From CAWBBA01 sp963741625 (lineage in GTDB: Bacteria > Desulfobacterota > Desulfomonilia > Desulfomonilales > Desulfomonilaceae): a DNA stretch of 64,000 nucleotides. Positions 45,909 to 54,329 of this stretch are shown piece after piece. Position 1 is the stretch's first letter. Each line of letters begins with the position of its first letter. The position numbers were made by a program, and so were the translations under genes. The DNA is taken from positions 1 through 64,000 of the forward strand of contig CAVUIT010000009.1 of NCBI GenBank assembly GCA_963741625.1, written 5' to 3'. Under the pieces are notes generated by a model that saw only the letters and a program-made list of their open reading frames with translations, was not told the origin of the DNA and did no database searches.

Positions 45909-46685
45909 TCACCGGCCCATCCAGGTGGGCTTTCTTTTTTCAAGGAAAGCGTTGATCCCCTCTTGCGCGTCTTCCGCGATGAGGTTCAATGTCATTACAT
46001 TTCCCGCATATTCGTATGCGTGTGGTTCGTCCTGTTCGATCTGATTGTAGAATGCCTGCTTTCCGATTTTCAAGACTAACGGACTCGCATCCGCGATAGA
46101 TTGGGCGAGGTCCACGGTAGTCTTTTCCAATTCCGCCTCCGGCACCACCCGATTTACAAGACCATAATGCTCTGCTTCTTGGGCCGAAATGAGCCGGCCC
46201 GTCATCAGCATCTCCAGCGCGTGCTTGCGCCCCACGGCCCGAGTTAAGGCTACCATCGGGGTGGTGCAAAAGAGCCCGATCTTGACTCCGGGTGTTCCAA
46301 ACCTCGCAGTCTCATCTGCCACTGCAAGGTCGCATGTGGCGACAAGTTGACAACCTGCAGCAGTGGCTACTCCGTGAACTTGTGCTATCACGATCTGGGG
46401 AACTTGGTGGACCATGGTCATCATTCGTGTACACTGGTCAAAAATAAACCGGTACTCGTGGTCAGTGCCATTTACCATCTCCGTGAGATTGTGCCCGGAA
46501 CAGAAATGCTTGCCACTTGTTTTGATAATAATCACCTTCAACGTTGGGTCGGCTCCAAGGGTCCCAAGAGCCGAAATGATCTCTCCGATGAGATTTTTCG
46601 ACAGTGCGTTAAAGGTTTTTGGAGAATTCAGCGTGATCGAGGCGATCGGACCCTGGGGATCAACGATAATGTCCCGGTATTCCAT
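45909..46685 (-). CDS. Enoyl-CoA hydratase/isomerase-like protein (ECHDC3-like) lacking catalytic Glu
   Basis: A 258-residue crotonase-fold protein. The oxyanion hole regions KHFCSGHNLTEM and GVATAAGCQLVATCDLAVA are present. In true hydratases the two catalytic Glu occur as AGGGCELA and FGxPEVxLG; here they read AGCQLV and FGTPGVKIGLFC, so both are missing. This matches the ECHDC3-type branch, whose reaction is not established. The ATG at 46685 begins the conserved sequence (MEYRDIIVDPQGPIASITL); an open frame extends a further 58 codons but is not conserved-looking. Confidence 0.85.
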   Translation of the reverse strand: MEYRDIIVDPQGPIASITLNSPKTFNALSKNLIGEIISALGTLGADPTLKVIIIKTSGKHFCSGHNLTEMVNGTDHEYRFIFDQCTRMMTMVHQVPQIVIAQVHGVATAAGCQLVATCDLAVADETARFGTPGVKIGLFCTTPMVALTRAVGRKHALEMLMTGRLISAQEAEHYGLVNRVVPEAELEKTTVDLAQSIADASPLVLKIGKQAFYNQIEQDEPHAYEYAGNVMTLNLIAEDAQEGINAFLEKRKPTWMGR

Positions 46686-46848
46686 GGTGGTGCAACTCCC
46701 TGTCGCGGATTGATGTCGTGGGGAAGCTCCCTCTAGGAAGCTTACTGCATGCTGCGAGATCTTGGAAAAAAAGAGCTTTGCCCGCACTTCCGCGCCTTGG
46801 CATTCTATCTTAAGAAGAGATAACCTGTCTACCCTGTGCGGCAGAGGG

Positions 46849-46871
46849 CAGTGTCCCAATTTGGGACACTG
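46849..46871. promoter_or_regulatory. Perfect 11-bp-arm palindrome
   Basis: CAGTGTCCCAA-T-TTGGGACACTG is a perfect inverted repeat with a one-base centre, lying between the divergent crotonase-like gene and the TPR gene. A cousin, GTGCCCtaattttGGGCAC, is at about 62523. It could be a regulator site or the tip of a repeat. Confidence 0.35.
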
Positions 46872-46884
46872 TGGGCGGTCTCTA

Positions 46885-46975
46885 CCCCGCGAAACGCGGG
46901 GTCACTCCGGACTCCGATCCGGGGTCTAGTCCCGCGTTTCGCGGGATGGATTCCGGCATTCGCCGGAATGACGGA
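46885..46975. repeat. Palindromic repeat, family D
   Basis: Successive palindromes CCCCGCGAAACGCGGGG, CCGGACTCCGATCCGGGG, CCCGCGTTTCGCGGG and TTCCGGCATTCGCCGGAA. The block CACTCCGGACTCCGATCCGG recurs at about 49615-49640 together with CCCGCGTTTCG. No gene in this gap (46686-47055). Confidence 0.7.
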
Positions 46976-47055
46976 CCGTACGCTAAATTAGGACATTACC
47001 CGGCAGGACTGAGTTGTCATTCCCGCGCGCTGGGGAATCCAGAAAAGGTTTTAAT

Positions 47056-47823
47056 ATGAAGAGATATTTTCCGAAATACTTATTTGAACTGATGTTCCCA
47101 AACCGTTCGCGCTGGATTTGCCGAGTCGTCGCTATGATTGTGGTCGCACTGCCGTTGGCCTCACCTCATTCAGCGCCGGCTCAAAACGCGCCTAGGTCGA
47201 CAGTGTCAACGGTCGGTCAATCAGCCAAGATTCACATGGATCGGGGAAAGGCACAGATGGAGAAGAAGCGGTACGCCCTTGCCATACCCTCGTTCTCTGC
47301 CGCGATACGGCGAGATCCGCGCTTTTCGGAGGCATATCTATTACGCGGCAAGGCGTATGATCAGGTCGGTAAGCCTCAAAACGCCATCAAGGATTTTACC
47401 CGTTATATCGAACTGAATCCGTCCGATCCAAGGGGATACGTCTTCCGCGGGGACGCAAAGAATTTTAACCTCGAGCACGAAGCAGCCGTGCAAGACTATA
47501 GCGCGGCCATAAAACTGGCCCCTTCCTCAGCCGCTGGGTATCTCGGCCGTGGGCTGGCCTATGCCGGTCTGGCCAAATACGATGAAGCCATGAAGGACTA
47601 CCAGTGGGTACTAAAAATTAATCCTAACAATGTTGAGGCCCTTGGAAATATGGGAGTCGCCAATATGTTGGCCGGCAGGCCGGTCGAAGCAATGAGCTAT
47701 TTTGAGAGAGCCCTCGAACACGAAACAAACCCCCAATGGCGAGCCAAGATCGAACAATGGATGGAAAAACTCCTACAGGGAGCGAGCGCCGCAAAACGGA
47801 AGACAAAGGGGCCGACTCGATGA
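47056..47823 (+). CDS. TPR-repeat protein, exported
   Basis: A 255-residue protein with an N-terminal basic/hydrophobic segment (SRWICRVVAMIVVALPLASPHSAPAQ) that acts as signal sequence. Residues 70-230 form at least four tetratricopeptide repeats (for example SEAYLLRGKAYDQVGKPQNA, PRGYVFRGDAKNFNLEHEAA, AAGYLGRGLAYAGLAKYDEA, VEALGNMGVANMLAGRPVEA). A basic tail follows. Probably a periplasmic scaffold; partner unknown. The ribosome binding site is weak; the first ATG compatible with a signal sequence was used. Confidence 0.82.
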   Translation: MKRYFPKYLFELMFPNRSRWICRVVAMIVVALPLASPHSAPAQNAPRSTVSTVGQSAKIHMDRGKAQMEKKRYALAIPSFSAAIRRDPRFSEAYLLRGKAYDQVGKPQNAIKDFTRYIELNPSDPRGYVFRGDAKNFNLEHEAAVQDYSAAIKLAPSSAAGYLGRGLAYAGLAKYDEAMKDYQWVLKINPNNVEALGNMGVANMLAGRPVEAMSYFERALEHETNPQWRAKIEQWMEKLLQGASAAKRKTKGPTR

Positions 47824-47878
47824 TTTGCTAGCCTCGTCCGATAAGGCAGGGGACTATCTCATCAGGTGGGGCACGTGT

Positions 47879-49213
47879 CTACAATCCGCTGACGGACAAA
47901 GCTTCAACCAGCAGTGAGGGCGCTCCCATATTTCCGAAAAAGCGGAAATCATCAGCGACTTCCAGAACGCTTCCGAAAAGATCGACAAGATTTCCGGCTA
48001 TAGCGATGCCCTTTACTGGATGATCTATCTTCCCGTCTTTGATATTAAATCCTGATGCCCCGACTGAAAAATCTCCGCTGACAGGGTTGGCCGTGTGCAA
48101 TCCCATTAATTCGGTCACAAGCAGTCCTGATCCGGCCGCGGCGGTTAGCTCCTCCCGGGTGGAGGTTCCTGGTTCTATCAGAAGGTTTGTCACGCCGTTC
48201 ACCGGAAGTCCCTCGAAGCTTCCCCGGCGGCAATTCCCGGTAGAAGCAGCTTTGAGTTTCCTGGCGTACGACAAGTCAAAAAGCAGCGAGCGCAAGGTTC
48301 CGTTTTCAACAACTTGAGTCCGTTGCGAAGGCGTCCCTTCTCCATCGAAAGGGAACGCGTAGTCGCCTCTCGCGTCCAGTGCGTCATCCACGATGGATAT
48401 CTGTCTTGAGAATATAGGCTCGTCCAGCTTGATCCGTGGGGAGGTGAGTTTCTTGAAATGGTTTTCAGCCAAAAAAGAATGGGAAAGGACGTGAAGAAGG
48501 TCGACTGCCACGCTGTTTTCCACAATCACGGGCATTCTGGCTGACGGGAGCGATTTACCACCTAGGCTATCGAGCGCTCTGCGGGCCGCCTCGGAGGCTA
48601 CTGTTTCCGGATTAATCCGTTCCGGAGATCTGGCCTGTTCCATCCAGTATGCCATCTCTTGCTCGCCGTTCTGTTCCGCCATCAATTGGACCCAGGCACT
48701 TACAAAACCGGCTTCGCCTTTAGCGTCCAGCCCATTGGAATTGACGAGTCTTACTGCCACGATCGTATCAGAATAGCCAGCAGACCGAATGGTAGTGATC
48801 CTCTTGTCCTCAAGCCGGGCTTTACTCTCGATAACCCTGGCAATCTCCGTCTTGTCGGCTTCCGTTGTTCTTCGCAGAGACGCGTCCATAATTTTCTCTT
48901 GCAGGACAGGAAGAGGAGCAGGCACGGCAAGAGTTGCGTCGGGATCGAGGGGCATCACACCGGCCATAGAAAGAGCCGTATCGACTGTCTTTTGTAGACT
49001 CGAAGCATCGAGAGCGGAAGTAAACGAAAATCCCATTCTCGACTCTTTTATGACCCGGACAGCCAAACCGGAAACCCGAGCCTTTTGAAGGGTGTCCATG
49101 ACACCATCTTTGAATTCAACACGAAAGCTGTGGGAATCCTTATGGAACACCTCCCATTGCTTTACGGCCTGTTTTTCGAGAAGCCCGCAGGTGAAGGCAA
49201 CCGCGTCGTCCAT
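47879..49213 (-). CDS. pmbA: TldD/PmbA-family metalloprotease subunit (TldE-like)
   Basis: A 444-residue member of the TldD/TldE peptidase family, matching PmbA (TldE). The C-terminal signature LHTANPVSGDFSVGASGFNIKDGKIDHPVKGIAIAGNLVDLF is typical. The partner TldD carries the zinc site HExxxH; PmbA lacks it, and none is visible here. TldD/E process small peptides and unfolded proteins in the cytoplasm. No tldD in the window. Convergent with the TPR gene, 55 bp apart. Confidence 0.92.
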   Translation of the reverse strand: MDDAVAFTCGLLEKQAVKQWEVFHKDSHSFRVEFKDGVMDTLQKARVSGLAVRVIKESRMGFSFTSALDASSLQKTVDTALSMAGVMPLDPDATLAVPAPLPVLQEKIMDASLRRTTEADKTEIARVIESKARLEDKRITTIRSAGYSDTIVAVRLVNSNGLDAKGEAGFVSAWVQLMAEQNGEQEMAYWMEQARSPERINPETVASEAARRALDSLGGKSLPSARMPVIVENSVAVDLLHVLSHSFLAENHFKKLTSPRIKLDEPIFSRQISIVDDALDARGDYAFPFDGEGTPSQRTQVVENGTLRSLLFDLSYARKLKAASTGNCRRGSFEGLPVNGVTNLLIEPGTSTREELTAAAGSGLLVTELMGLHTANPVSGDFSVGASGFNIKDGKIDHPVKGIAIAGNLVDLFGSVLEVADDFRFFGNMGAPSLLVEALSVSGL

Positions 49214-49348
49214 GTGGCATCCTTATGGTATAGATAACGAAGACCTTATACGAAAACGGCCAATACTGCGACAAGCTTTTCTAAGGCGAGATTAAGCGTT
49301 CTGTTTCGCAAGTTCGGAGACGTAACTGGCCACTGCCTCTGCCGGATC

Positions 49349-49408
49349 GGTAGGGCCGGCGTCCCTGCCGGCCGTGGATCAATGACCGGCACGGAGGCCG
49401 GTCCTACC
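49349..49408. repeat. Palindromic intergenic repeat, family A
   Basis: GGTAGGGCCGGCGTCCCTGC-type arm, then ACCGGCACGGAGGCCGGTCC-TACC, 60 bases in total and itself palindromic from end to end. Same family as at 24019, 26674 and 54144. A block of family D follows at about 49540-49650. Confidence 0.8.
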
Positions 49409-49766
49409 GTTAAAGGGCCGGTACCCCATCCGTCAGAATACGTAACCGAATTTAGGAAACAGAGTCCTAAGTGTCTTGCGCAAGAATGCAGTTATCCGAG
49501 GAATCTCGTCGCCTCTGTCATTACAATTACGAGGCGTGAATTCCCGCGTTTCGGTGGGGCGCGATTCCATCGGTGGGGCCGCCCCGCTCGGAACTCGGGG
49601 ATGCCGAACGTTAGTCACCCCGGACTCCGATCCGGGGTCCATCGGAAATGGCGGGCAGCGGACGCCCATCCCACCGGAGATTGCTTCGCTACGCACGCAA
49701 TGAGATGTCGGGCTGACGCTCTCCACGCGGTGAGACGGAGTGCATACGCTCCTCCATAAAACAGTG

Positions 49767-49795
49767 TTGACAAAGCGTTGAAGGGAGGATATGAA
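49767..49795 (+). promoter_or_regulatory. Promoter of the attenuator leader
   Basis: TTGACA (49767-49772), an ideal 17-base spacer and TATGAA (49790-49795). Transcription would start at about 49802, right before the leader-peptide ribosome binding site. Confidence 0.6.
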
Positions 49796-49814
49796 TAACA
49801 AGAAGGAACAACAG

Positions 49815-49883
49815 ATGATCGTCACCAGCAAATCTTATTTTTACTTTTATTTTAGCAGAAGGAGCGGGATGCTGCTGCGCTGA
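49815..49883 (+). CDS. Tyr/Phe-rich leader peptide of a transcription attenuator
   Basis: A 22-codon ORF with AAGGAA 7 bases before its ATG. Codons 8-13 read Tyr-Phe-Tyr-Phe-Tyr-Phe (peptide SYFYFYFSRRSG), followed by MLLR and stop. Such runs are the sensing element of ribosome-mediated attenuators of aromatic-amino-acid operons (pheL type). The stop codon lies directly behind the sequence CTGCTGCGC, which can pair with the terminator's left arm; a ribosome at the stop would mask it, a ribosome stalled at the Tyr/Phe codons would not. Too short for ordinary ORF finding. The arrangement is visible in the sequence; the regulatory effect is inferred. Confidence 0.75.
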   Translation: MIVTSKSYFYFYFSRRSGMLLR

Positions 49884-49912
49884 GTAGGACGATTTTACAT
49901 ATCGGAACACCA

Positions 49913-49940
49913 AGCGGAGCAGAGACTCCGCTTTTTTTTT
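49913..49940 (+). terminator. Attenuator terminator hairpin (alternative antiterminator)
   Basis: AGCGGAG / CTCCGCT, 7-bp perfect stem with a 6-base loop, followed by eight T. The left arm extended by CAG (49913-49922) is complementary, with one mismatch, to CTGCTGCGCT at 49872-49881 inside the end of the leader ORF. This gives the mutually exclusive terminator/antiterminator pair expected of an attenuator. Confidence 0.8.
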
Positions 49941-49991
49941 GATTTTTGCGGCCACCCGGTACTCAAAAGTCATGCTGAAGGACCCCGGCCA

Positions 49992-51585
49992 ATGACCAAA
50001 CCATCAGTCCACAGGATCTTATCGAAGCCCTCGGGCCCGGAACATAAGCGCCTCGGCCTCAATGACAGGCTTGCTCTCATAAGCTTGATCAATGAGGGGG
50101 TGCGCCTCGGCTCCTCCGATTCTCCGATGGTTGCTGATCTGTTTTCCGAGCTTGGGGACCTGGTAGATGCCACGGTATCAGGCGCCAAAATAGATCGCCT
50201 CAAACCGGAAGGTGACCAAAATGGGTTCAAAGTCTTCGAGATCAACGCGGAGACGGGTGAAAACCTTGGCCGCCTCAACATGTTGTACCTTAAGAAGCCG
50301 ATCCCCTGTTACTATCTCGTGTATGTCGAGGTTGCGGCCCCATTCCGGAAAAAAGGGGCTTGGAAACCGTATCCTCCTGGCATTCAGGGATTTTCTCATA
50401 GAGAAGTCTGCGGTGGGAATCCTGGACAACATTATTCCCGAAGAAGAGCCTACCTACGACATCTACATGAAACTTGATTGGAAACCCGTCGAAGAAATTA
50501 CAGGGACACCTGTTGCTGACGGTGAAAGCCAGTACATGGTCTTTGTCCCGCCGGCACTCGCAGAACGTAATCTGAGAGATGCAGTCCTAAAGCTGGTTCA
50601 CCATCTCACGAGGAAGCGACCGACCATCGACATGAGAGATAATGAATTAATGGTCCGGCGCACCATCGATGAGTTCAAAGAGCTTTATGCGGCTTTGGTC
50701 AAATATTTCGAAGACGGGATCCGGCGTGGCGAAAACGACTCTTTCATGCGCTTCATGTTTACCCGATTCGTCACCAAATACCTTGGATTTCGCCGCCGCA
50801 TATCAAATCTCCTGGGGTATACGGGTGGTGAATCTCTGGAGCAGATCGTCTTGGATTCGGAGGTCCGTGCCCTGCCCGTGCAGTCATATGCTCCCCGAGA
50901 CTTGGCCGGCAGCCCTTTTTTTCAGACTGGCGATAAGGAATTGTGGCTCCATTTGCCCGAGGTGCTGAAAAAGTTTCCTGCTCGTATAATTGAATCGCTT
51001 CCCAATTATCGGCGACCGAATTTAGTGTCCTGGATGGAAGAGAAAGGAATCTCATCCAGTGACACCTTAACCATTGGCGATCTCCTGGATCTTGGGTTCG
51101 ACCCCACTCGTCTCAAGGAAATTACTATTGAAGGCAGCGATTTCATCTTTGAGCGCATGCAAGCTCGAATGCTGCCCGACCTGGAACGAAGAAAAGAGCT
51201 GCTGGGAGACATCACCGGTGAATTAGGTGGGGTCAGACTTCGTAACGCGGCTGTACATGTCAACCTTCCTCTGCTGGTCATTCGCGATCGCGGCAACGGA
51301 TACGTGCTGCGCCGGAAGGTAGCCGGAATTCACTGGGAAGAGGCCGTCGAACAACTCCAGACTGCTCCCGAGCTGAAAAGTCTCAACGCGTCGATGGCGA
51401 TAGACGCCATGACACGCTCCACAGTGCGCAAAACTCAGGATTGGCTAAAATCACGACTGAATCAAGAAGACGAATTCCTGTTGGATCAATTCACATACTT
51501 TGTCTCATGGGACCTCGAAGCTAACCAGCCCAAGGTAGTGGTGGATTTCTCGGGCTCGTACCTGGAATCGATCTGGGTGGCATAG
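49992..51585 (+). CDS. GNAT acetyltransferase domain fused to a large unknown C-terminal domain (frameshifted)
   Basis: About 530 residues after repair. The N-terminal 165 residues look like a GNAT fold: YYLVYVEVAAPFRKKG then LGNRILLAFRDFLIEKSAVG, the acetyl-CoA-binding R-x-x-G-x-G/A loop and helix. The frame breaks at A6G4 (50349-50358); with one G less the protein reads FRKKGLGNRILLAF. The remaining 360 residues (for example YFEDGIRRGENDSFMRFMFTRFVTKYLGFRRRISNLLGYTGGESLEQIV) are not recognised, have no membrane helix and are rich in charged residues. AAGGA precedes the ATG. It lies 51 bp behind the Phe/Tyr attenuator, so it is the only gene that attenuator could control. Confidence 0.75.
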
Positions 51586-51778
51586 CGGCACACGGTGATC
51601 CTGGGCATCTATGCCAAAGACTGTGACGGAAGAGCAGCACAAAGTTCGCTTCCCACGGTTAAGGCTTCATACTGGTTGGCTCTCAAGCAGTGAGAATCGG
51701 ATAGAAGGAAAACCGCCACTGACCCGGGGACCAGGTCAGTAGTACCGGGCATCCGATCAATACGACGCTATTCAGTAC

Positions 51779-51849
51779 GGTGCCACGGATGATTGAAGCT
51801 TCATCCGTGCAGCACGGACGAGTCCCGCTGGACTCGTCCGTGGCACCAA
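51779..51849. repeat. Inverted repeat, family B
   Basis: GGTGCCACGGATGA at the left and TCCGTGGCACC at the right, with an internal inverted pair CATCCGTG / CACGGACGA. Shorter copy of the element at 45026-45117. It fills most of the gap between 51586 and 51903. Confidence 0.75.
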
Positions 51850-51903
51850 TGTCTTATGTATTTACATACCTAATTATAATTCCCTAGCTATGGAAGCTAG
51901 GCA

Positions 51904-52089
51904 TCAGCTATCCGCGGGCGAGTAACAGCACCGCTTTGGCGAGACGATCATCCCCTTCTTTTTTAGAGAATCGATGATCTTGGAAACTTCTTTGCTGTCA
52001 AGATTGAGAGACTTGGCCACTTCTCCGGGTCTTACCGGTTTGCCCGCCTTCTTCATCGCCGCGAGAACGACGCTTTCTTTTTCCTCCAT
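51904..52089 (-). CDS. Small winged-helix DNA-binding protein
   Basis: Sixty-one residues. MEEKESVVLAAMKKAGKPVRPGEVAKSLNLDSKEVSKIIDSLKKKGMIVSPKRCCYSPADS is read as three helices (with helix-turn-helix PGEVAKSLNLDSKEVSKIID) and a C-terminal wing with a CC pair. The start at 52089 is set by AAGGGAG upstream; the open frame reaches 52245 without such a site. Single-domain regulators of this size are common in Desulfobacterota. The Cys pair may sense redox or metal, which is a guess. Confidence 0.75.
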   Translation of the reverse strand: MEEKESVVLAAMKKAGKPVRPGEVAKSLNLDSKEVSKIIDSLKKKGMIVSPKRCCYSPADS

Positions 52090-52317
52090 CAGTTCACTCC
52101 CTTGCGAATAATTTGTTCCATTGACACGAGGCTTTTCCCGGACCTCACGGCCACTATTGTAGGGCTGCCCTGATCGGTGTTCAAGAGCTAACACGAATGT
52201 TCTTTTTTGAACACCAACCAGTATGAATCGCGAATCCTCAACCATCCATTGCTAGCGGACCCCTCTTTTGTTACACATTCGTATTGAAAGCCCACTTCTA
52301 TGACAAGGAGCAGCAAC

Positions 52318-52884
52318 ATGCTGGAAGGTTACCCCAAGGAGATCATGAGCAAAGATGGGACACCCATCCTCCTTCGTCCTTTGGCTCTTGAGGACGAACA
52401 GCATCTCTCCGAGTTCTTTGCAAGAATTCCGGAAGACGAGCGATGGTTTCTCAGAGACAACGTGGCTGATCCCACTGTGATGCATGTGTGGATCAAGAAT
52501 GTGGACTATGACCGCATTCTCCCCCTCGTTGCAGTGAGACAGGAGGATAACACCATCGTTGCGAACGTAAGGCTCCACCGCCGCCCTTCAGAATGCCTGC
52601 ACCACATCGCGCATCTTAGGATCATGGTGGATCCGGCCTATCGTCACCAGAGGTTGGGGACGTGGATGCTTCTAGATACCATCAGGCTGGCCATGAGCGT
52701 CGGGATCGAAAAGCTGGTCGCTGAATTTATTGCGGGAGTAGAAGACGCGGCTATGAATGCCGCGCAAAAACTAGACTTTTTCGAGGAGGCCGTTCTCAAG
52801 GATTACGTCAAGGACAGCCAAGGGCGCTATCGTGACCTTATAATCATGGTGAAAACCTTGCATCGTGATTGGAGCGATTTTTGA
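52318..52884 (+). CDS. GNAT-family N-acetyltransferase
   Basis: A 188-residue GNAT enzyme. The substrate part starts MSKDGTPILLRPLALEDEQHLSEFF; the acetyl-CoA site is RIMVDPAYRHQRLGTWMLLDTIRLAM, with the R/Q-x-x-G-x-G/A loop as RHQRLGTW. The ATG at 52318 has AAGGAG 9 bases upstream. It overlaps the next gene, an AcuA homologue, by 16 bases, so the two are co-translated. It might acetylate a protein lysine, as Pat-type GNATs do for acetyl-CoA synthetase, but this is inference. Confidence 0.87.
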   Translation: MLEGYPKEIMSKDGTPILLRPLALEDEQHLSEFFARIPEDERWFLRDNVADPTVMHVWIKNVDYDRILPLVAVRQEDNTIVANVRLHRRPSECLHHIAHLRIMVDPAYRHQRLGTWMLLDTIRLAMSVGIEKLVAEFIAGVEDAAMNAAQKLDFFEEAVLKDYVKDSQGRYRDLIIMVKTLHRDWSDF

Positions 52885-53546
52885 GCCGCGAAACCAGTTC
52901 AATTATTTGTTCTGCATCGGCTCGAGATGCGGAACTTATCGAGACACCGAACGGGTCTATTACGATTTATCCCAGATGTGGCCCAGGTTCCTTCGCAGGT
53001 CTCAAACTGGATGCGGGCATCGGCAACTTCTCACATTATTCATCGATCATCCAAAAGCTCGAAGTCTTCGAGAAAGTTGCCTCGGCCAAAGACGGCAGGG
53101 TGGCGCTAGCCCTCAGAGAAGAAAACAGGGTGGTCGGCTATCTGGCGTGTTGGTACCCGGATCGGGCTGAACGGTGGAGCAAGCTTGGGGAATTGATGTA
53201 CGAAATGGGTGCGGTCGAGGTGAGCCGCAACTTCCGCCACGTGAATGTCGCGCAAAAAATGATTTCATTAATTCTGGCCGATGATTTTTTCGAGGATAAG
53301 GTTGCTTACATGAACGGCTTCTCGTGGCACTGGGACCTTGACGGAAGCGGCCTCACTATGGCCGAGTATCGAAAAATGATGATGCACCTTCTCAAGGGTC
53401 ACGGATTCCAGGAATACTATACCAATGAGCCGAACATTGCCCTCAGGGAGGAAAACATCTTTATGGCGCGCATCGGATCACGGGTCTCTGCAGAGCAGCA
53501 ACAAAGGTTTCGGAACCTCCGATTTGGGATCGCAGACCGTGACTGA
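52869..53546 (+). CDS. acuA: AcuA-like protein acetyltransferase
   Basis: A 225-residue protein whose second half matches the AcuA family closely: YPDRAERWSKLGELMYEMGAVEVS, SWHWDLDG, EYRKMMMHLL, and the end FMARIGSRVSAEQQQRFRNLRF. AcuA of Bacillus acetylates and thereby inactivates acetyl-CoA synthetase. Here it follows another GNAT gene; the deacetylase AcuC and the synthetase AcsA are not in the window. Start is a TTG at 52869 or 52881, inside the preceding gene. Confidence 0.85.
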   Translation: MERFLSRETSSIICSASARDAELIETPNGSITIYPRCGPGSFAGLKLDAGIGNFSHYSSIIQKLEVFEKVASAKDGRVALALREENRVVGYLACWYPDRAERWSKLGELMYEMGAVEVSRNFRHVNVAQKMISLILADDFFEDKVAYMNGFSWHWDLDGSGLTMAEYRKMMMHLLKGHGFQEYYTNEPNIALREENIFMARIGSRVSAEQQQRFRNLRFGIADRD

Positions 53547-53591
53547 GCTTTCGAGTTAATAATCAACAAGGCTTGACCTGATTAGACGGCG

Positions 53592-54107
53592 GTGATATCC
53601 ACGGTCACCATGCATGTGAACGACCATTCGGTGCCAAAAGAAACCGCCGGCGATCAGTGGGATGTCGAGAAACTCATTCTCGCTGCCCGAAACGTTAAGC
53701 ACCGGGCTTCCGTCCCGCTGAGCCGTTTCCGCGTAGGCGCTGCGGTGCTCACCAAGAGTGGAAGAATATTTGAAGGGTGCAATACCGAGTGCCTAATTCC
53801 TGTGCTGGGCGTGTGTGCTGAACGTAACGCGATCAATCATGCGCTGATTCATGGTGAAAACAACTTCCTGGCAGTCGCGGTGGTGTCGGATCTTCACGCT
53901 GCGCTCCTGCCGTGCGGGACATGCCTTCAATATATCCAGGAATTCGCTCGTCAGAACGGCGGGGACATACTCATTATTGCGGAAGGGGCCTCTGGGGACA
54001 GAATTATCTCCAGTCTGGACGAACTCTTCAAAGGCGGGTTCCCACCCGAGACCTCTGTAAGGGATATTCAGGAGTCCTTTAGCTGGACATTGGAAACCGA
54101 CTCATAG
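53592..54107 (+). CDS. cdd: Cytidine deaminase
   Basis: A cytidine/deoxycytidine deaminase of up to 171 residues. The zinc site is VCAERNAINHALIHG with the catalytic Glu, and LLPCGTCLQYIQEFA with the second Cys pair. FRVGAAVLTKSGRIFEGCNTE is the substrate loop. The normal length is about 130-140; the extra N-terminal 20-25 residues suggest a later start, for example the ATG at 53610. It converts cytidine to uridine in pyrimidine salvage. Confidence 0.92.
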   Translation: MISTVTMHVNDHSVPKETAGDQWDVEKLILAARNVKHRASVPLSRFRVGAAVLTKSGRIFEGCNTECLIPVLGVCAERNAINHALIHGENNFLAVAVVSDLHAALLPCGTCLQYIQEFARQNGGDILIIAEGASGDRIISSLDELFKGGFPPETSVRDIQESFSWTLETDS

Positions 54108-54143
54108 TCATTGTCAAAATTTTTGTCCGTATTTCGAAAGAAT

Positions 54144-54232
54144 GGGTAGGGCCCGGCGTCCCTGCCGGGCCACCTCGCAGGCGTAATTGGTTTACTTTCA
54201 TAATCCACCGGCACGGAGGCCGGTGGCTACCC
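54144..54232. repeat. Palindromic intergenic repeat, family A
   Basis: GGGTAGGGCCCGGCGTCCCT-GCCGGGCC, spacer of about 35 bases, then CCGGCACGGAGGCCGGTGGC-TACCC. Outer ends are inverted copies. Member of the same repeat family as at 24019, 26674 and 49349. Confidence 0.8.
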
Positions 54233-54329
54233 ATCACGAAGGATCGCTCTTCACAATCGTATAAAAAATTCGACAACGGCTATGTAATTCTCTTACCCGC
54301 GGCCTGGTTCCAGCTCAGCGTTCTGAATC

